Positions 1 to 11,380 of a stretch of 64,000 nt of DNA are shown one piece after another. The translations under genes were made by a program, and so were the position numbers. Position 1 is the first letter of the stretch; each line of letters opens with the position of its first letter. The notes under the pieces are model-generated. The model saw only the letters and a list, made by a program, of their open reading frames with translations, was not told the origin of the DNA and made no database searches. This stretch comes from Vigna angularis (taxonomy: Eukaryota; Streptophyta; Magnoliopsida; Fabales; Fabaceae), in assembly GCF_016808095.1 (NCBI RefSeq), contig NC_068974.1, forward strand, positions 10,912,001-10,976,000, given 5' to 3'.

Positions 1-400
1 AATTGTGGAAGGCTGCACGGACAAAGTCCAATGCCCAGTTTACATCCCAGTCTGCTCAGGAGATATCCCAGAGAAATGTAAGTGGAAACTTTTAACTGAT
101 TACCGTTCATAAAAAATTATGTAACGAACTTTTTAATGTGTCTATCTTCATTATGATATGCAGGATGACTTGGTTGACCAACAAAGTCAAGGCACATTTG
201 TGGCACAAGGTAGGGAGGACCTCCTAGTAGCAGCCACATGTCGGCTAGACCGTCCAGGTCGTGTACGTGGTGTTGGAGGAGCTTTTGGATTGAGGGACTA
301 CTTTGGCCCTAAACCAAGAAGCACAGAAGCTGTGACTCAGGAAATGGTTAGTAGCATCACGCAAGAGGTGCAACAGGAAATGGTTAGTAGCTCAACATTT
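1..400 (+). pseudogene. CACTA Transposase_24-like (Ptta/En/Spm) C-terminal fragment
   Basis: This is the C-terminal end of a plant CACTA protein of the Transposase_24 (Ptta/En/Spm) type, cut by the window start. An open stretch at 1-77 ends at a good donor (gtaagt, from 78). After an 86-base intron ending in tgcag, reading resumes at 164 with DDLVDQQSQGTFVAQGRED and then a glycine- and arginine-rich block (GRVRGVGGAFGLRDYFGP). The order 'DDLV.Q.SQG.F...GR.D.L' followed by a GRVRG block is what I recall from this family. The phrase caggaaatggttagtagc occurs twice (near 338 and 376), a short tandem duplication in the coding end. The Ulp1-like remnant downstream fits the usual gene content of such elements. 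No full gene is present, so I call it a fragment. Confidence 0.6.
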
Positions 401-499
401 CATGCATACAACTATGGTGCATGTAAGTTTTTTATTTGTTATTTTCCAATTTGTATATTAGTATTATTACTTTTTAATAAATATACTTAACTTTATTCT

Positions 500-1310
500 T
501 ACAAGTACATGGACACCATCGTAGTTGAATCAAGTCGGGCGTCAGTTTATGGTTTTCTTGAACCTCAGACCATTCAACCATCTGGAAACTCATTAGATTC
601 TAGAAAATCATAGATTTAAACATGGATGACTGAGTCTAATACAGAGATATATATCGCGCCATACATTGATGCGTATGTGTTTCCCAATATTGTCAACTTT
701 TATCAAATTTTAATTAATAAACTAACTCACTAGTTGTTGGTACATGACATGGGCCATTGGCAACTCATGGTGATCATTTCAAAAAAATCACAAACGTAGT
801 TGTTGCTCTCTTCATAGGAAGATTAAAGCGGAGTTGAAGTCCTTGATACAAACGTAAGTATTACATTCATTCTTATCAACTCATTATGATATTAATATAT
901 TAACTTATGTTTCTAATGTTTCAAATTTGTTTAGAGTTGTGACTAGGACAAGAGGACAACAACTTGAAATTATATATCCTAAGGTTGGAATTTGTTTATC
1001 TTTAACCTTTAATTTTCGTAGTCAAATTTCAACCATTACATTTGACTAAGTTCTTTCACATGTTTAGTGTAATAAGCATAATGATTCTTGGGCATGTGGC
1101 TACTACATCATGTCATGGATGAAGGCAATCATCCAAGCAGAAATCAGAGGGGAATGGACTGCGGTAAAAATTTACATTTGAAAATCTTACAAAATATCAA
1201 TAAACTTTTGACATTAAAATGAATATAATAGTAAAGTTTCCTTGATTATGCAGCGGTTCAACACTACCTCTCCATTGTCCACTTTAGTAATAACGACGAT
1301 AAAAGAAGAA
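500..1310 (+). pseudogene. Ulp1-like cysteine protease remnant of a CACTA element
   Basis: Short reading blocks separated by intron-like AT-rich DNA resemble the C-terminal Ulp1/SENP peptidase domain carried by many plant CACTA and MULE elements. Near 752 the text reads as GHWQL plus hydrophobics, which corresponds to the catalytic histidine block. Near 805-855 it reads CCSLHRKIKAELKSLIQT. Near 1080-1165 it reads NDSWACGYYIMSWMKAII, corresponding to the cysteine block ('D.CGYYVM.WM'), followed near 1255 by RFNTTSP. Frames change between blocks and no continuous start-to-stop reading exists. The catalytic Cys is visible in CGYY. In a live element this protein would be a desumoylating-type protease of unknown role; here it looks dead. 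Confidence 0.6.
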
Positions 1311-1620
1311 TGACAAGGATATTTGAATAAACATTTTAAATAGCTATAGCTTTAGGTTTTTCCTTTCATGATAGTAGCATTTTCTTACTTGTGCAGCTTT
1401 TAAACTGTTAATTGATTATTGTGAATAAATGAATACTGTGAATAGATGAATGGAAAATTGGGTTCTTTAAAGTTTTGATGATAGCATTAGCGTCTTTTAG
1501 TTTTACTATTGAATTGGAATTGATGAATTGATGATAGCATGGTTTAAATTAATTAATTCTGTGAATATATATGAATTGGAAAATTGGTTTCTGTATTTCA
1601 GGTTTGGTTGAATGAGCTAA
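1311..1620. other. AT-rich spacer between the Ulp1 remnant and the element end
   Basis: No coding signal or RNA gene is visible. It contains near-repeats of 'gaataaatgaata' and 'gatgatagcat' typical of 3' flanking DNA inside a CACTA element. Confidence 0.4.
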
Positions 1621-1639
1621 ACAGAATCAAATCTAAAAA

Positions 1640-2131
1640 AAAACACAGAAGGTAACGTTGAAGTCCACACCATTTGACGTTGAAACATTGACAGTAACGT
1701 CCCATTTAGACAATTTCGACGTTAACCTTACGTCATTACCTTATACTTGACGTCAAATATTCCTTTAAATATAAATATTTATTCAAATATTACTAAAAAA
1801 TTAACGTCACTTTGAACTTCGATGTGAACATTATGTCCCTTACACTCCACTTCGACGTTAAGTTTACGTTTCTTCTCTCGTACATAAGACGACAAATTTT
1901 ACTATAAATATAAATATTAATTCAAATATTGAACGTCAATCTCTTTATGTCTTTGGACAATGTCGACGCTAGGTTTACGTCAAATATAGATACACGCGAC
2001 GTGGAATAATACTATTAACGTCACCTCGTGATATGCGACGTAAAAGTTACATCACCTGCTACGACGTCGGTCTCTAATTGGTCGTTAAAAGACAAAAATA
2101 AACGACGTAATACGCTTTTTTTGCACTAGTG
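1640..2131 (+). repeat. CACTA subterminal repeat block with right terminus
   Basis: Many direct and inverted copies of a gacgtta/taacgtc motif are packed here, followed by ttttttgcactagtg ending at 2131. Read inward on the minus strand the end begins CACTAGTGCAAAAAA, a CACTA terminal inverted repeat. Dense short subterminal motifs next to a CACTA terminus are the usual binding region for the element's TNPA-like protein. The left end lies outside the window. Confidence 0.65.
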
Positions 2132-2747
2132 TATAGACGATGGTTCCCCCCACATCAGTCGTCTATATGGCTATAGAAGTCGGATTGGCGGGATCGGACG
2201 TCTAAATGGAGATAGAAAGTGACTTTTTAGATTTCAAAAATGAGTATATAGACGTCGGTTCCCCCCACATCAGACGTCTATATGGCTATAGAAGTCAGAT
2301 TGGCGGGATCGGACGTCTAAATGGAGTTAAAAAGTGACTTTTTAGATTTAAAAAATGAGTATATAGACGTCGGTTCCCCCAACATCAGACGTCTATATGG
2401 TTGTAGAAGTCGGATTTGAGGGATCAGACGTCTAAATGGAGTTAAAAAGTGAACTTTTAGATTTCAAAAATGAGTATATAGAAGTCGGTTCCCCCATATT
2501 GGACGTCTATTTGGCTGTAGAAGTCGGATTGGTGGGATCAGACGTTTAAATGGAGTTAAAAAGTGACTTTTTAGACGTCAGTTCCCCCATATCCGACGTC
2601 ATAATGGTTGTAGACGTCTGTTTCCTCCAAAATAGACGTCTATATGGTTGTTTTATTTACGAAAAATGCCACCGGTCATTTTTTACATTGGATATTCGAG
2701 GGTCGGACGTCTAAAGGGTGACGTTAAAGGCTTTTTCTACACTAGTG
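2124..2747. mobile_element. Non-autonomous CACTA derivative built of ~113-bp tandem repeats
   Basis: The interval starts and ends with CACTAGTG (2124-2131 and 2740-2747), with the right inner sequence ctttttctacactagtg. Between them, 4 to 5 tandem units of about 113 bases begin near 2131, 2244, 2357 and 2473. Each contains gacgtcggttcccc, gacgtctatatgg and a block ending in gactttttaga. No gene is present. I do not see a matching 3-base target duplication (ttg on the left, cga on the right), and the left terminus is shared with the element ending at 2131. The element boundaries are therefore tentative although the repeat structure is plain. Confidence 0.55.
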
Positions 2748-3059
2748 CGAGTTATTCAAGTTCGGATCTTTTTGAGCTCGATCACCTTTCAATGATGGGA
2801 AACAATAGGTATCGTGAGGAGCTTCCTGTTTACGAGACTACACATGTCACTACCAATCACGCCATTGACAATGACCTCATATAATGTAGTTTATGTCCAT
2901 TACAATCCTAGTTTCATAATAAACTACACATATTACATATATATTACAATAATTTTTTTTTCTTCATGTTTGTTTGTCTATGAAAGCCGAATTTTCTGTG
3001 GTTGCGCGAGTGATGTGAAAGAGGGTGCATATGGAGGTGGGCGTGTAAGGACTGCTGGT
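2748..3059. other. Interval with no recognised feature
   Basis: AT-rich sequence; small open frames here have no recognisable family or codon signal. Confidence 0.4.
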
Positions 3060-3299
3060 TTTGGTAGCTCCCACGTACCGCTTCGGTTCAGTACAAACTG
3101 AGGCCTAAAGTATGAATAAAAAAACACGCTACTACCTCGGTAACCTAAAAACTGAGGCACAAACCTACCCCCTTTTGCTTCAGTTCATAACCAAGGCAAA
3201 AAGTCTACCCCTTTTGACCTCGCTCGTATATGCCTCGGTTGTAGAACCGTTGCCTATAAGCAAAAATAACCGTTGTCGTTTTCCCTTACTGTACTAGTG
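3060..3299 (+). mobile_element. CACTA right-end fragment ('cctcggtt' subterminal family)
   Basis: Repeated cctcggtt and aactgaggc motifs lead into gtactagtg at 3299, a CACTA terminus read on the minus strand as CACTAGTAC. The last ~60 bases (ccgttgcctataag...aaataaccgtt) closely match the end near 3665-3725, so the same family occurs twice. No left end was found. Confidence 0.5.
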
Positions 3300-3479
3300 G
3301 TTCTTTTATTCTAAAATGAAACAGTTAGTAATCATCATTTGCATACTTTTTTCATACAATTCAAACTATTGCTTTTATTTTAATTCAATCAATGTGGTTA
3401 TAGAATAGTTGAGAACCTAATATGTGAACGTTCACCTTAAATAATGATATCTATAATGGGAATTTACCTTAAATTAAGG

Positions 3480-3725
3480 GAATTTGTATTGGGGAGATAT
3501 CGCCTCAGCTCAGGAACCGAGGCGAAAAGTCCTTCGAGAAAAAAAATATAAAAAGGAAAAATTGTACTACTTCGGTTATCTGTAAACCGAGGCAAAACCT
3601 TACCCTTTTTTTCCTTGGTCCATAACTAAGGCAAAAAGTATATGCCTCGCCTGCATATGCCACGGTTGCGTAACCGCTGCCTATAGCCGAAAATAACCGT
3701 TATCATTTCTCTCGACTGCACTAAT
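3480..3725 (+). mobile_element. Second CACTA right-end fragment of the 'cctcggtt' family
   Basis: It carries gaaccgaggc, cttcggttatc and ccgctgcctatagcc motifs and ends in gcactaatg, a one-base degenerate version of the CACTAGTG-type terminus. Compared with the copy ending at 3299 the final ~60 bases align almost base for base. Confidence 0.45.
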
Positions 3726-4308
3726 GATTAGAGGTTGATCAAGAAAACAAATGAAAGAAGGGTTCAAATTTGAATCGCATCTCAAACTAACTATATATGC
3801 ATAGTTAACCTCAATGTTAACTCTTCAAGTTAAATCCCCAAATCAAGTTTTTCTTATTGGAGAGCCTAAACATCACTTTAGTGCACGTCCTAGAAGTTTA
3901 AGGGGAGCTTGGACAACAATACTTAACTAAGATTGTCTTTATCATGTTTAGTTACTTCACTAGCTTAGTTCTTGTTGTCACATAATAACAACCATGGTTG
4001 TAAAATTAGGAGTAGTTGGATCCCTCTTGCTATCATAGAACAACAATCGTGCCTGTGAATGGTGGTTGTCATAGCTACTATTGTTTCCATTGGGTGGAGG
4101 GAGACAAAGAACTTTCTGAAAAATATATTCGTCGATATATTAAATCACTAATACCTTAAAAATAAAGATATCCATCGATAAATAAATCACATACATTTGT
4201 CGATAAATTAAAATTTACCAATAAAAATTTTAATCGATTAATATTGGTCTATAATTTACATTTACCAACGATTCTTATACCATCAATAAAATACATTTTT
4301 TCTATAAA
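3726..4308. other. Interval with no recognised gene; degenerate CACTA-like stretch from ~4120
   Basis: From about 4120 onward there are tcgtcgatat, ccatcgataaa and tgtcgataaat motifs resembling the inner right end of the 6836-7838 element. I see no gene before that. Confidence 0.35.
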
Positions 4309-4525
4309 CACTACAAAAAAGAAGGGCATTACCGAAGGCCAGGAGCCCTCAGAAACAACCCGAAACCATTGGTAAAAGGTAATTACAGACGGCTTATCGA
4401 CGGCCAAAGAGCCCTCGATAAATCTCTTGTCGCTAACATTTACTGAGGGCCAAAAGCCTTCGATAATTACTGAAGGGCAAAAGCCTTCGGTAATAACCGA
4501 AGGGCGTTCTGAACCTTGTCCTGTC
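4309..4525. mobile_element. CACTA left-end fragment ('taccgaaggc' family)
   Basis: It begins CACTACAAAAAA at 4309 and continues with repeated accgaaggc, tcgataa and gagggcc motifs, the same subterminal family as 6836-7838, 14940-15061 and 20040-20180. A paired right end was not identified. Confidence 0.45.
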
Positions 4526-6835
4526 ATGCACCACTGGAATTTCATCAAACAATTTAGTTACAGGATTTTCCAACAAATTAAATCAAGCAATTAATAGGCT
4601 TGCAACAAAAGGTGGCACTCAAAATAAACTTAGGAGAGACTCTAAAGTGGATTTAAAAAACAAGAAACAATTATAAGTTGCTGATATAGCTAATTTGAAC
4701 TCAATTTTAAAATAGGCAAAAGTGTTTGATGAAATGCCTAAGAGAGCTACTGTAAAATGTGCATCAGATTTTGAAAATTTGGCTTAGCACTAGTTCACTC
4801 GCTTTTTACAATGCAGGTTGGTTGTTAATTTTGAATTGTGCACTTCTTTTTAATCAATTGAACCAAGCTTTTGCTACTAATTTAAGATGAAATTCAGTGC
4901 AATAATCACATCAACACAGATTCAAAAAATTCTGCAATTCATATCAGAAAAGTGTTGAAAAATTGATGGTTTGAATGTCAATTTTTCTCAAACGAGTTTG
5001 GACACTTAATTTTATGATTTGAGCAACTTTGTTTTACCATGTAAGACTTATGTAAGCTGCCATCAGAGGATAAATACTTGCAAATCAGAATTTCACTGTT
5101 TAAGTTGCTCTTAACACAAAAATTTAAGCTAATTCACCAACCAAAATTCAATAGATGAATCAAACTGATTTGGAAACTATTAATATGACTCTGGGACAAT
5201 GATTAAAAGTTGAACAAGACTCTAGGAATGAATTAAAAGAGTTCCAACAGGAAGTTCTAAACTGGACAGATTCAAGTTAACTTTTGTCACCTTTTAAAGT
5301 GAACTTTTTTGGTTCAAACTACTCAAACTTTGAGTTGTAGGTAGTTGTTTGCTTTTGAGTAGTTTCTTACCTTCATTTGAGTACATTAGACTTATTAGGA
5401 TATTAACATTAGTTATTGTTATTCTACTTTAGGTGAATTGTCATTTTCTCACCCTTTTAATAGACTTTTTTAGGTTCTACATACTTAAATCTTGAGTTTG
5501 AGGTAATTCTTTGCTTTTGACAAGTTTCCTAGCTTCATTCCACTAGATTAGACATGTTAGGATGTTCACATACCTTAGAATGAGTCTACATTTGGTTAAA
5601 TGACAATTTCTCACCTTATAAGTACACTTTTTAGGTACTAAATGCTCAAACTTTGAGTTTTAGGTTATTCTTTTGCTTTTTATGGATTTTTTACAATGTT
5701 TTAGTCATATCTTTACATTTGGAAACATAAACCTGCGCATGCCAACCCATAATCGAAAATTGGAGCAAACAAATTTTCAAACACCACTTGATTTGAACAC
5801 TCCACTAGGAAAATGCTTATAATTTGGTGGTTTTAAACCCACTATTGATTGAAAGCCATTCAACGGCTCAATTGTTGTATCAAAAAACTTTGTATCATCA
5901 TTTTAAAGATGTCTAAACACAAACAGTTTGAAAACATCTTGCAATGTGAATTCACTGGTTCACTTCCATTTTAAAGCCAATTTTAATGGTTTAAGAGATG
6001 ATTATGCATATAGGCATAAAAATGACCATTTGAACAGTGCACACAACTTTAAAATGGAAAAATAAACTTGCTCAAACTTTGTATATGCACAAACACAACA
6101 AGATTTAACAAATCATACTTGCTATAGCCAAATATGCATGAAAATGTTACCAAAACTACACCAGAATTTAGAATTCAGTGAAATGAAATGAAGACAACAA
6201 TTGCAATGACTCTAAGACATCCTAAAACACTTGATATAACTGCAGAAAATCAGCTAGAAGAATTTAAACACCTAAGACACAAGCAAAGATATTAATCACG
6301 GTGAAAGGATTGATCAAAAAAGCAATAACAACACCTTGTTTCAAGATTTATTAGCAACTCAACTATGCTTTTTGCACTTTAGTGATTAATACAGGTTTCT
6401 ATTACTTGGAACATGTTTAATATCATTAAACAAACTTGCACATTGCTTAAGAAACAAAAAAGTTCCACTGAAACAGATTTATGAGATTGCACCAGATTTA
6501 TTCCATTTTGTGTAGAATTTTTGAAACAGAATCATGTTTTAACTAATGTAGCACATATAATCAAGGATAGACATTGTCTCATTGCCTTATATGATTCATA
6601 AATTACTATAAATGCACTACAACTAGAGAAAAGAATCAAACCTTAGCTGGAAAACAAATTCTGCAATAAAGAAAGTCCCTAGTTTGGTGGTTTGATACTA
6701 AAAAGCATATGGAAGTGATTTAAACACACAATTGAATGTTCAAGCAACTTTGTTTGATGATTTTAATTGTCTTTAAACTCTAAAATGAGTTATAAACAAC
6801 CTGCAACTCAAAATCACTACTCGACTTCCATTTTA
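4526..6835. other. AT-rich non-coding block, no gene recognised
   Basis: Long stretch of AT-rich text full of phrases such as 'aactcaaaat', 'gtttaagtt' and 'tgcactgtt', much like 21.8-23.7 kb, 26.9-28.1 kb and the 5' leader of the chromovirus at 31.0-32.3 kb. The likeness is by eye. It may be old retroelement leader or repetitive intergenic DNA. No reading frame, tRNA or rRNA is visible. Confidence 0.35.
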
Positions 6836-7838
6836 CACTATAAGAATAATTGATATTATCGGCGGTCCTAATTCATCGGTAAAGTATCAAATCCGTCGGT
6901 AATTGTCGTTTACCGACGGTTTACTGACGGTCAAAACACCATCGATAACCTTTACCAATGGATATTTCAGTTGTCGGTAATTACTGAAGTTTTTTGACCT
7001 TTGTTAAAGCTGTCGGTAATTATCGAAGATTTCTGGCCTTTGGTAAATCCGTCGGTAATTACCGCGATCTGGTTCATCTTCTTCTTCTTCCTTCCTCCCT
7101 CTATGTAATTTTTTTTTCGTTTTCATGAACTTCGCCACTAAAAAAGCATCATGCCAGTAACAAACTAATTTCCAAAGAATCAAACAACCAATTTATTTTC
7201 AATAGTTAAAATCATAGGAAAGCATCATGCTAGTAACAAACCAATTTATTTTCTCATATTTGTAAGAGAAATGTTCCTAATCGCAAAAATCAACTTTGCA
7301 ATGGATCGCCGGAAAAGTTGAGCTTGTCGGAAAGGTTGAAAAGTGGACAATGGTGGATTGCAACAGAGCAGCGGTGGTGGAGAGCAGCGATGGTGGAGAG
7401 CAGCGATGGTGAAGAGCAGCGGTGGTGGAGAGCAACGACGATGGAGAACAACGATAGGAAGAAGTATTACACTGAGATGGAGAGAAATGAGAAGGAGAAA
7501 TGAGTGTTTGCCACATATATTGGCACTGGTTGCGAAACTGTGGCTGGAAAATTTTCATTTTTTTACCGACAATCAGAAGCCTTCGGTAAATTGTCGGTAA
7601 TGTCGTCAAGCGAAATAATGGGCGGGAAAATTCCCGCTCTTTTTACCGACGGCCAAAAGCCTTCGGTAAATTCGTCGGTAATGTGCATGTCACTTACCGA
7701 CGACCTTACCGAAGGCTTTTGATAGTCGGTAAAAAAGATAAAAAAAACCGTCGGTAATTCCATCGAAAATTAAAATATATCGACGAATATTTATCCATCG
7801 ATAAAAATCTGTCGATAATATTAATATTTTTTGTAGTG
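6836..7838. mobile_element. Complete non-autonomous CACTA element, 1003 bp, TSD TTA
   Basis: The left end starts CACTATAAGAATAATTGATA at 6836. The right end, read on the minus strand, starts CACTACAAAAAATATTAATA at 7838. The two termini stay similar for about 30 bases (…ATTATCGGCGG against …ATTATCGACAG). Identical 3-base duplications tta lie at 6833-6835 and 7839-7841, as expected for CACTA transposition. Both ends contain repeated taccgacgg, ggtaattaccg and accgaaggc motifs. The interior (7330-7450) holds a short GC-richer minisatellite of ggtggagagcagcga-type units and no recognisable transposase, so mobility would depend on another element. Confidence 0.8.
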
Positions 7839-7841
7839 TTA

Positions 7842-8742
7842 ACTCAAAAAGTGATGGTTTAGAAATAAAATCTTCATATATGGCATTAGCATCAGCATGC
7901 CATTGACATGAAGACTTTATATTAAATCCCTGCATAATGCTAGGTAAACCAAATGAGCAATGAAATGAAAAAGCATAGTTCGGTTACGTAAAACTAGTAG
8001 CATATTTTTTCTACTTTGGTCAAATTGTAACTTTTCACCGTGTTAAATGTTCTTGCAATGTCCAGTTCGAGTTTGATCATGTTTAGTTGTTGTTTTCAAG
8101 CTGAGTTTAGTGTATTTACACTTTCTACAGTCATTTGCATTGATAGCTAGTTGTTTGAATCATTATAACTTAGAATGAGGTGTGTAGTTGTTTAATTTGC
8201 TACATTATTAGCTGTTATAAGGTCAAATTTTGGAATCTACTATTTCTATGCCAAATAATAGCTCAAAAGACTTTGTTTTGATGATTTAAAGTTGTTCTAA
8301 AATTCTAATTTGACTTATAACCACTGTTGTGCAATTTCACAACTCAAAACCTCAATTTACAATTCATTTTTTCTAGTGCAAAGTTGAATCCAACTCTGAT
8401 TTTTGAATTTGTGCATTTGTAATTGGTTTGGGTTGTAACAAAAGCTAGGTTGTGATTTGAATTGAAACATGTGAAAAAGAAACATTATACAGGTGCTAAA
8501 AGGCATTTACTCTAATCCTGTAACATTAGACGGGTCCTAATTGATGGTTTACAAAGATGCCACACCAATGCAGGTATTATTTGTATAATGAAATTTTCAG
8601 TTTTGTTTTCTGATCCTAAAAGAATTCCAGTTTGAATGCATTCTAGTGTTCTGGTTTGCTGCTATATGGCTTGAATGAGTGGTTGGAGTGGGTGCCCATA
8701 TATATGAATCTGAACCTATGTATATTTTTCCACCTTTTACAG
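7842..8742 (+). other. Probable intron or flanking DNA of the GP210-like fragment
   Basis: AT-rich, no recognised exon except the one starting at 8743. A 61-base tandem duplication spans 8686-8766: gagtgggtgcccatatatat occurs at 8686-8705 and again at 8747-8766, where it is part of the exon. Confidence 0.4.
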
Positions 8743-8844
8743 ATTAGAGTGGGTGCCCATATATATCCGCAAAATCCAGTGCTTCACATAGGAAGTCCTC
8801 TTAACCTAAGCATAAAAGGTGTGGACATTTTGGATGGTTGCTAC

Positions 8845-9815
8845 TGTTGGAACAATCGGTACCGTTATAGAGTCGCGCAGCGGAATAAAATACTTAAAAG
8901 AGCGGAAAGCGTGTTCGATCACAATTAAAAATTAATTTGGTCCTTTTAGTAAAAATAATTTTCTTTCAGAAAATTAATCAAACAGTTGATATGCGTAAAA
9001 AATAAAGAGTGCAGGGAATAGAAAATCACACGAGTAAATTTTATACTGGTTCGATTCAACAGAATCTACGTCCAGTCGTTAATCACTATAAAAAGTGATT
9101 AACAATTCCACTAAAAAGATGTTTCACAGATTACAACAAATAGTGAGTAAAGCAGATAGATAAACCTTCCTTCGACGAACGAACCGGAAGAAGAACACTC
9201 TGCCAACTCGAAGAGAATCGCTCCGACTATCGACAAACGAAACGCGAGCTTCTCCTATTCACGAGACCAGGCAGAGCACCTTGCTAACTCGAAGAGAGCT
9301 TGCTCAGACTATCGACACACGACACACGAGCCTCTCCTGTTCACGAGACCAAGCAAGGGAACTTGAACTATAGCTTCTGAGAACTTCCTCTGACAAACAG
9401 TATTCTGCAAGAGCTTCTGTTCAACAACGTTTTTTTTTTTATTTCTCCAAATCAAAATATATAGCCAAGTACACTGAATGCCAAAGGTTAGCTCCCAACT
9501 GCCATGAATAATCGATTATTGTAAGTGATAATCGATTATTCAAGTCCGTTACAGGGTTTTCAAAATGTGATAATCGATTATATGAAGAGATAATCGATTA
9601 TTCCTGTATGACTTTGTGATAATCGATTATTGCCATTCCATAATCGATTATTGCAGTTAAAAATGCAAGTTTACAAGGTTTACAAGAATTTCCTACTACA
9701 TTTAATTTCTACAAATTGCTTTTAACTAATTCTAATATCTTCTTCAACTAAAACTTCTTGTAGCATCATCAAAACAAATTTCTTCAAGATTTACCAATAC
9801 TCCTTATTGGTAACA
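8845..9815 (-). repeat. Copia left LTR (3' LTR of the minus-strand element)
   Basis: It begins TGTTGGAACAATCGGTACCG and ends CTCCTTATTGGTAACA. It includes a T run near 9430 and six copies of ATAATCGATTAT between 9508 and 9651. Confidence 0.9.
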
Positions 9816-9829
9816 ATCTCCCCCTTTTT
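9816..9829 (-). other. Polypurine tract of the Copia element
   Basis: On the minus strand AAAAAGGGGGAGAT directly abuts the left LTR, the expected primer site for plus-strand DNA synthesis. Confidence 0.75.
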
Positions 9830-11380
9830 GATGATGATCAAAAATTCAATTTTAAAAGCAAGTTTGGCTTACCTGCAAAACATACAAGCTAACAAACAAC
9901 AACAAGGTTAGCAATACCTGTAATAATTTATACTTCTCCCCTTGTATTATTCTTCTCCCCCTTTTTGATCAGAAGCAAAAAGATCGGATGTTGAAGGCTC
10001 CCCCTAAATATGATCTCCCCCTCAATTAATCAAAGGATGCATATAATCAAGAGATCATTTTATTTATGAAAATAAATATTACATTATAAGAAGAATGGAC
10101 AAACTAGCCGTTTATGGTCGTTTATAGCCGTTATGGGATGCTCCAACGACTCTATTTTTGAACATGTCAGCGTGATAATCGATTATGGCTTGTGATAATC
10201 GATTATCAGTTCAATAATTACTGCCCAGAATTGCATGATAATCGATTATGCATAATGATAATCGATTATCTGCTCAAGATTTTCCAGAATTGATTTTAAT
10301 GCATGAATAATCGATTATGACTTGATGATAATCGATTATGAAGCGTTAAGTTTACGAAAAATGCAAAAATTTGCATAGATTTTGATTCTAAGATATGTCT
10401 AACACTCCAACCTCTCTTCTAAGTTCATAAAGTAAAGATACCCCCTTAAATATGCAATTCACATTTAACTTTTAGCATACTCAATTAACCCACGAAATCA
10501 ACAACCATTTTTCAAACAATTAAGATATCAATGATTAAGCAACCAATTTATAAACTAAAATGAATGCAACAGTAGCTTAAATGGAAATTATCACAGCTGC
10601 TACAGGTTTGATATGAAAGCATTTCAGCTAGCACAATCAGTTCAAAAAACTAACTTTGACAACACAATTTACAACTTTCAAAACAACAGCTATGATTCAT
10701 GCACTCTCATATCCCAATCTGTTCAACCCAATGAATTCAACTCTGCATATAAAACAACATATATAAAAATTAAAACATCAATATGCAGTAATCAGATTTA
10801 ATTCAATAACATTGTTTATCTTGGTTCAATGGATTTTATCCATGAAATATTGGCAAACCAGAATTTAAAACTGGAAAATTGACTCAAACAAGGAAATGTA
10901 GTTTTGACAACTGCTTTTAAAGACTATTCTACAGTGATTTTCACAGTTTGTAATCAAGCTTTATGTGGAGCAAATCATAGCTCATATGGCATGCATATAA
11001 ATAGATCTCCACAGAAAACATCTTTGAAACGGAAATGCCAATTCAATCATCAAATAACTTAATTATCTAAAAATGCCAATGAAAATCTATCAACCAACTC
11101 ATTTAAATGAATATAACAATAATCAAATAATGGAAAATTAGAAAGATAACCAGAACAAAGTGCAATAACACAGTTCAAACAACACTTAGCTCAATCACAT
11201 GGAGTTCGAACCAAGGCTTTGAATGCCATTTGATGGATTCACTTCCTGCTCTTAGATCATTATTTCCGAAAGCATAATACCATGGATCTCTCCTCTCTTT
11301 TTGAGAACTTAACCTGCAAAACCATCCAAGAGAGGTTTGGTGCCCATAATCTCATTTGGGTCCTCAGGGTTAGAGACAAA
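9830..11380 (-). other. Copia 3' non-coding interior
   Basis: This is the interior between the gag stop and the polypurine tract, where pol genes would lie in a complete element. No pol-like frame is visible. It contains a six-copy ATAATCGATTAT cluster and otherwise AT-rich sequence. Confidence 0.6.
10175..10339. repeat. Six-copy ATAATCGATTAT palindrome cluster in the Copia interior
   Basis: Six perfect 12-base palindromes lie within 165 bases, mostly as tgATAATCGATTATg. The same word is clustered six times in each LTR. Confidence 0.9.

Noticed and set aside
7318..7609. Overlapping ORFs on both strands around a GGTGGAGAGCAGC minisatellite
   Set aside because: Low-complexity repeat inside a CACTA derivative; frames on both strands are open only because of the repeat.
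9508..9651. CRISPR-like array of regularly repeated 12-mers
   Set aside because: Repeats are short palindromes with irregular spacers in a plant LTR; no CRISPR features.
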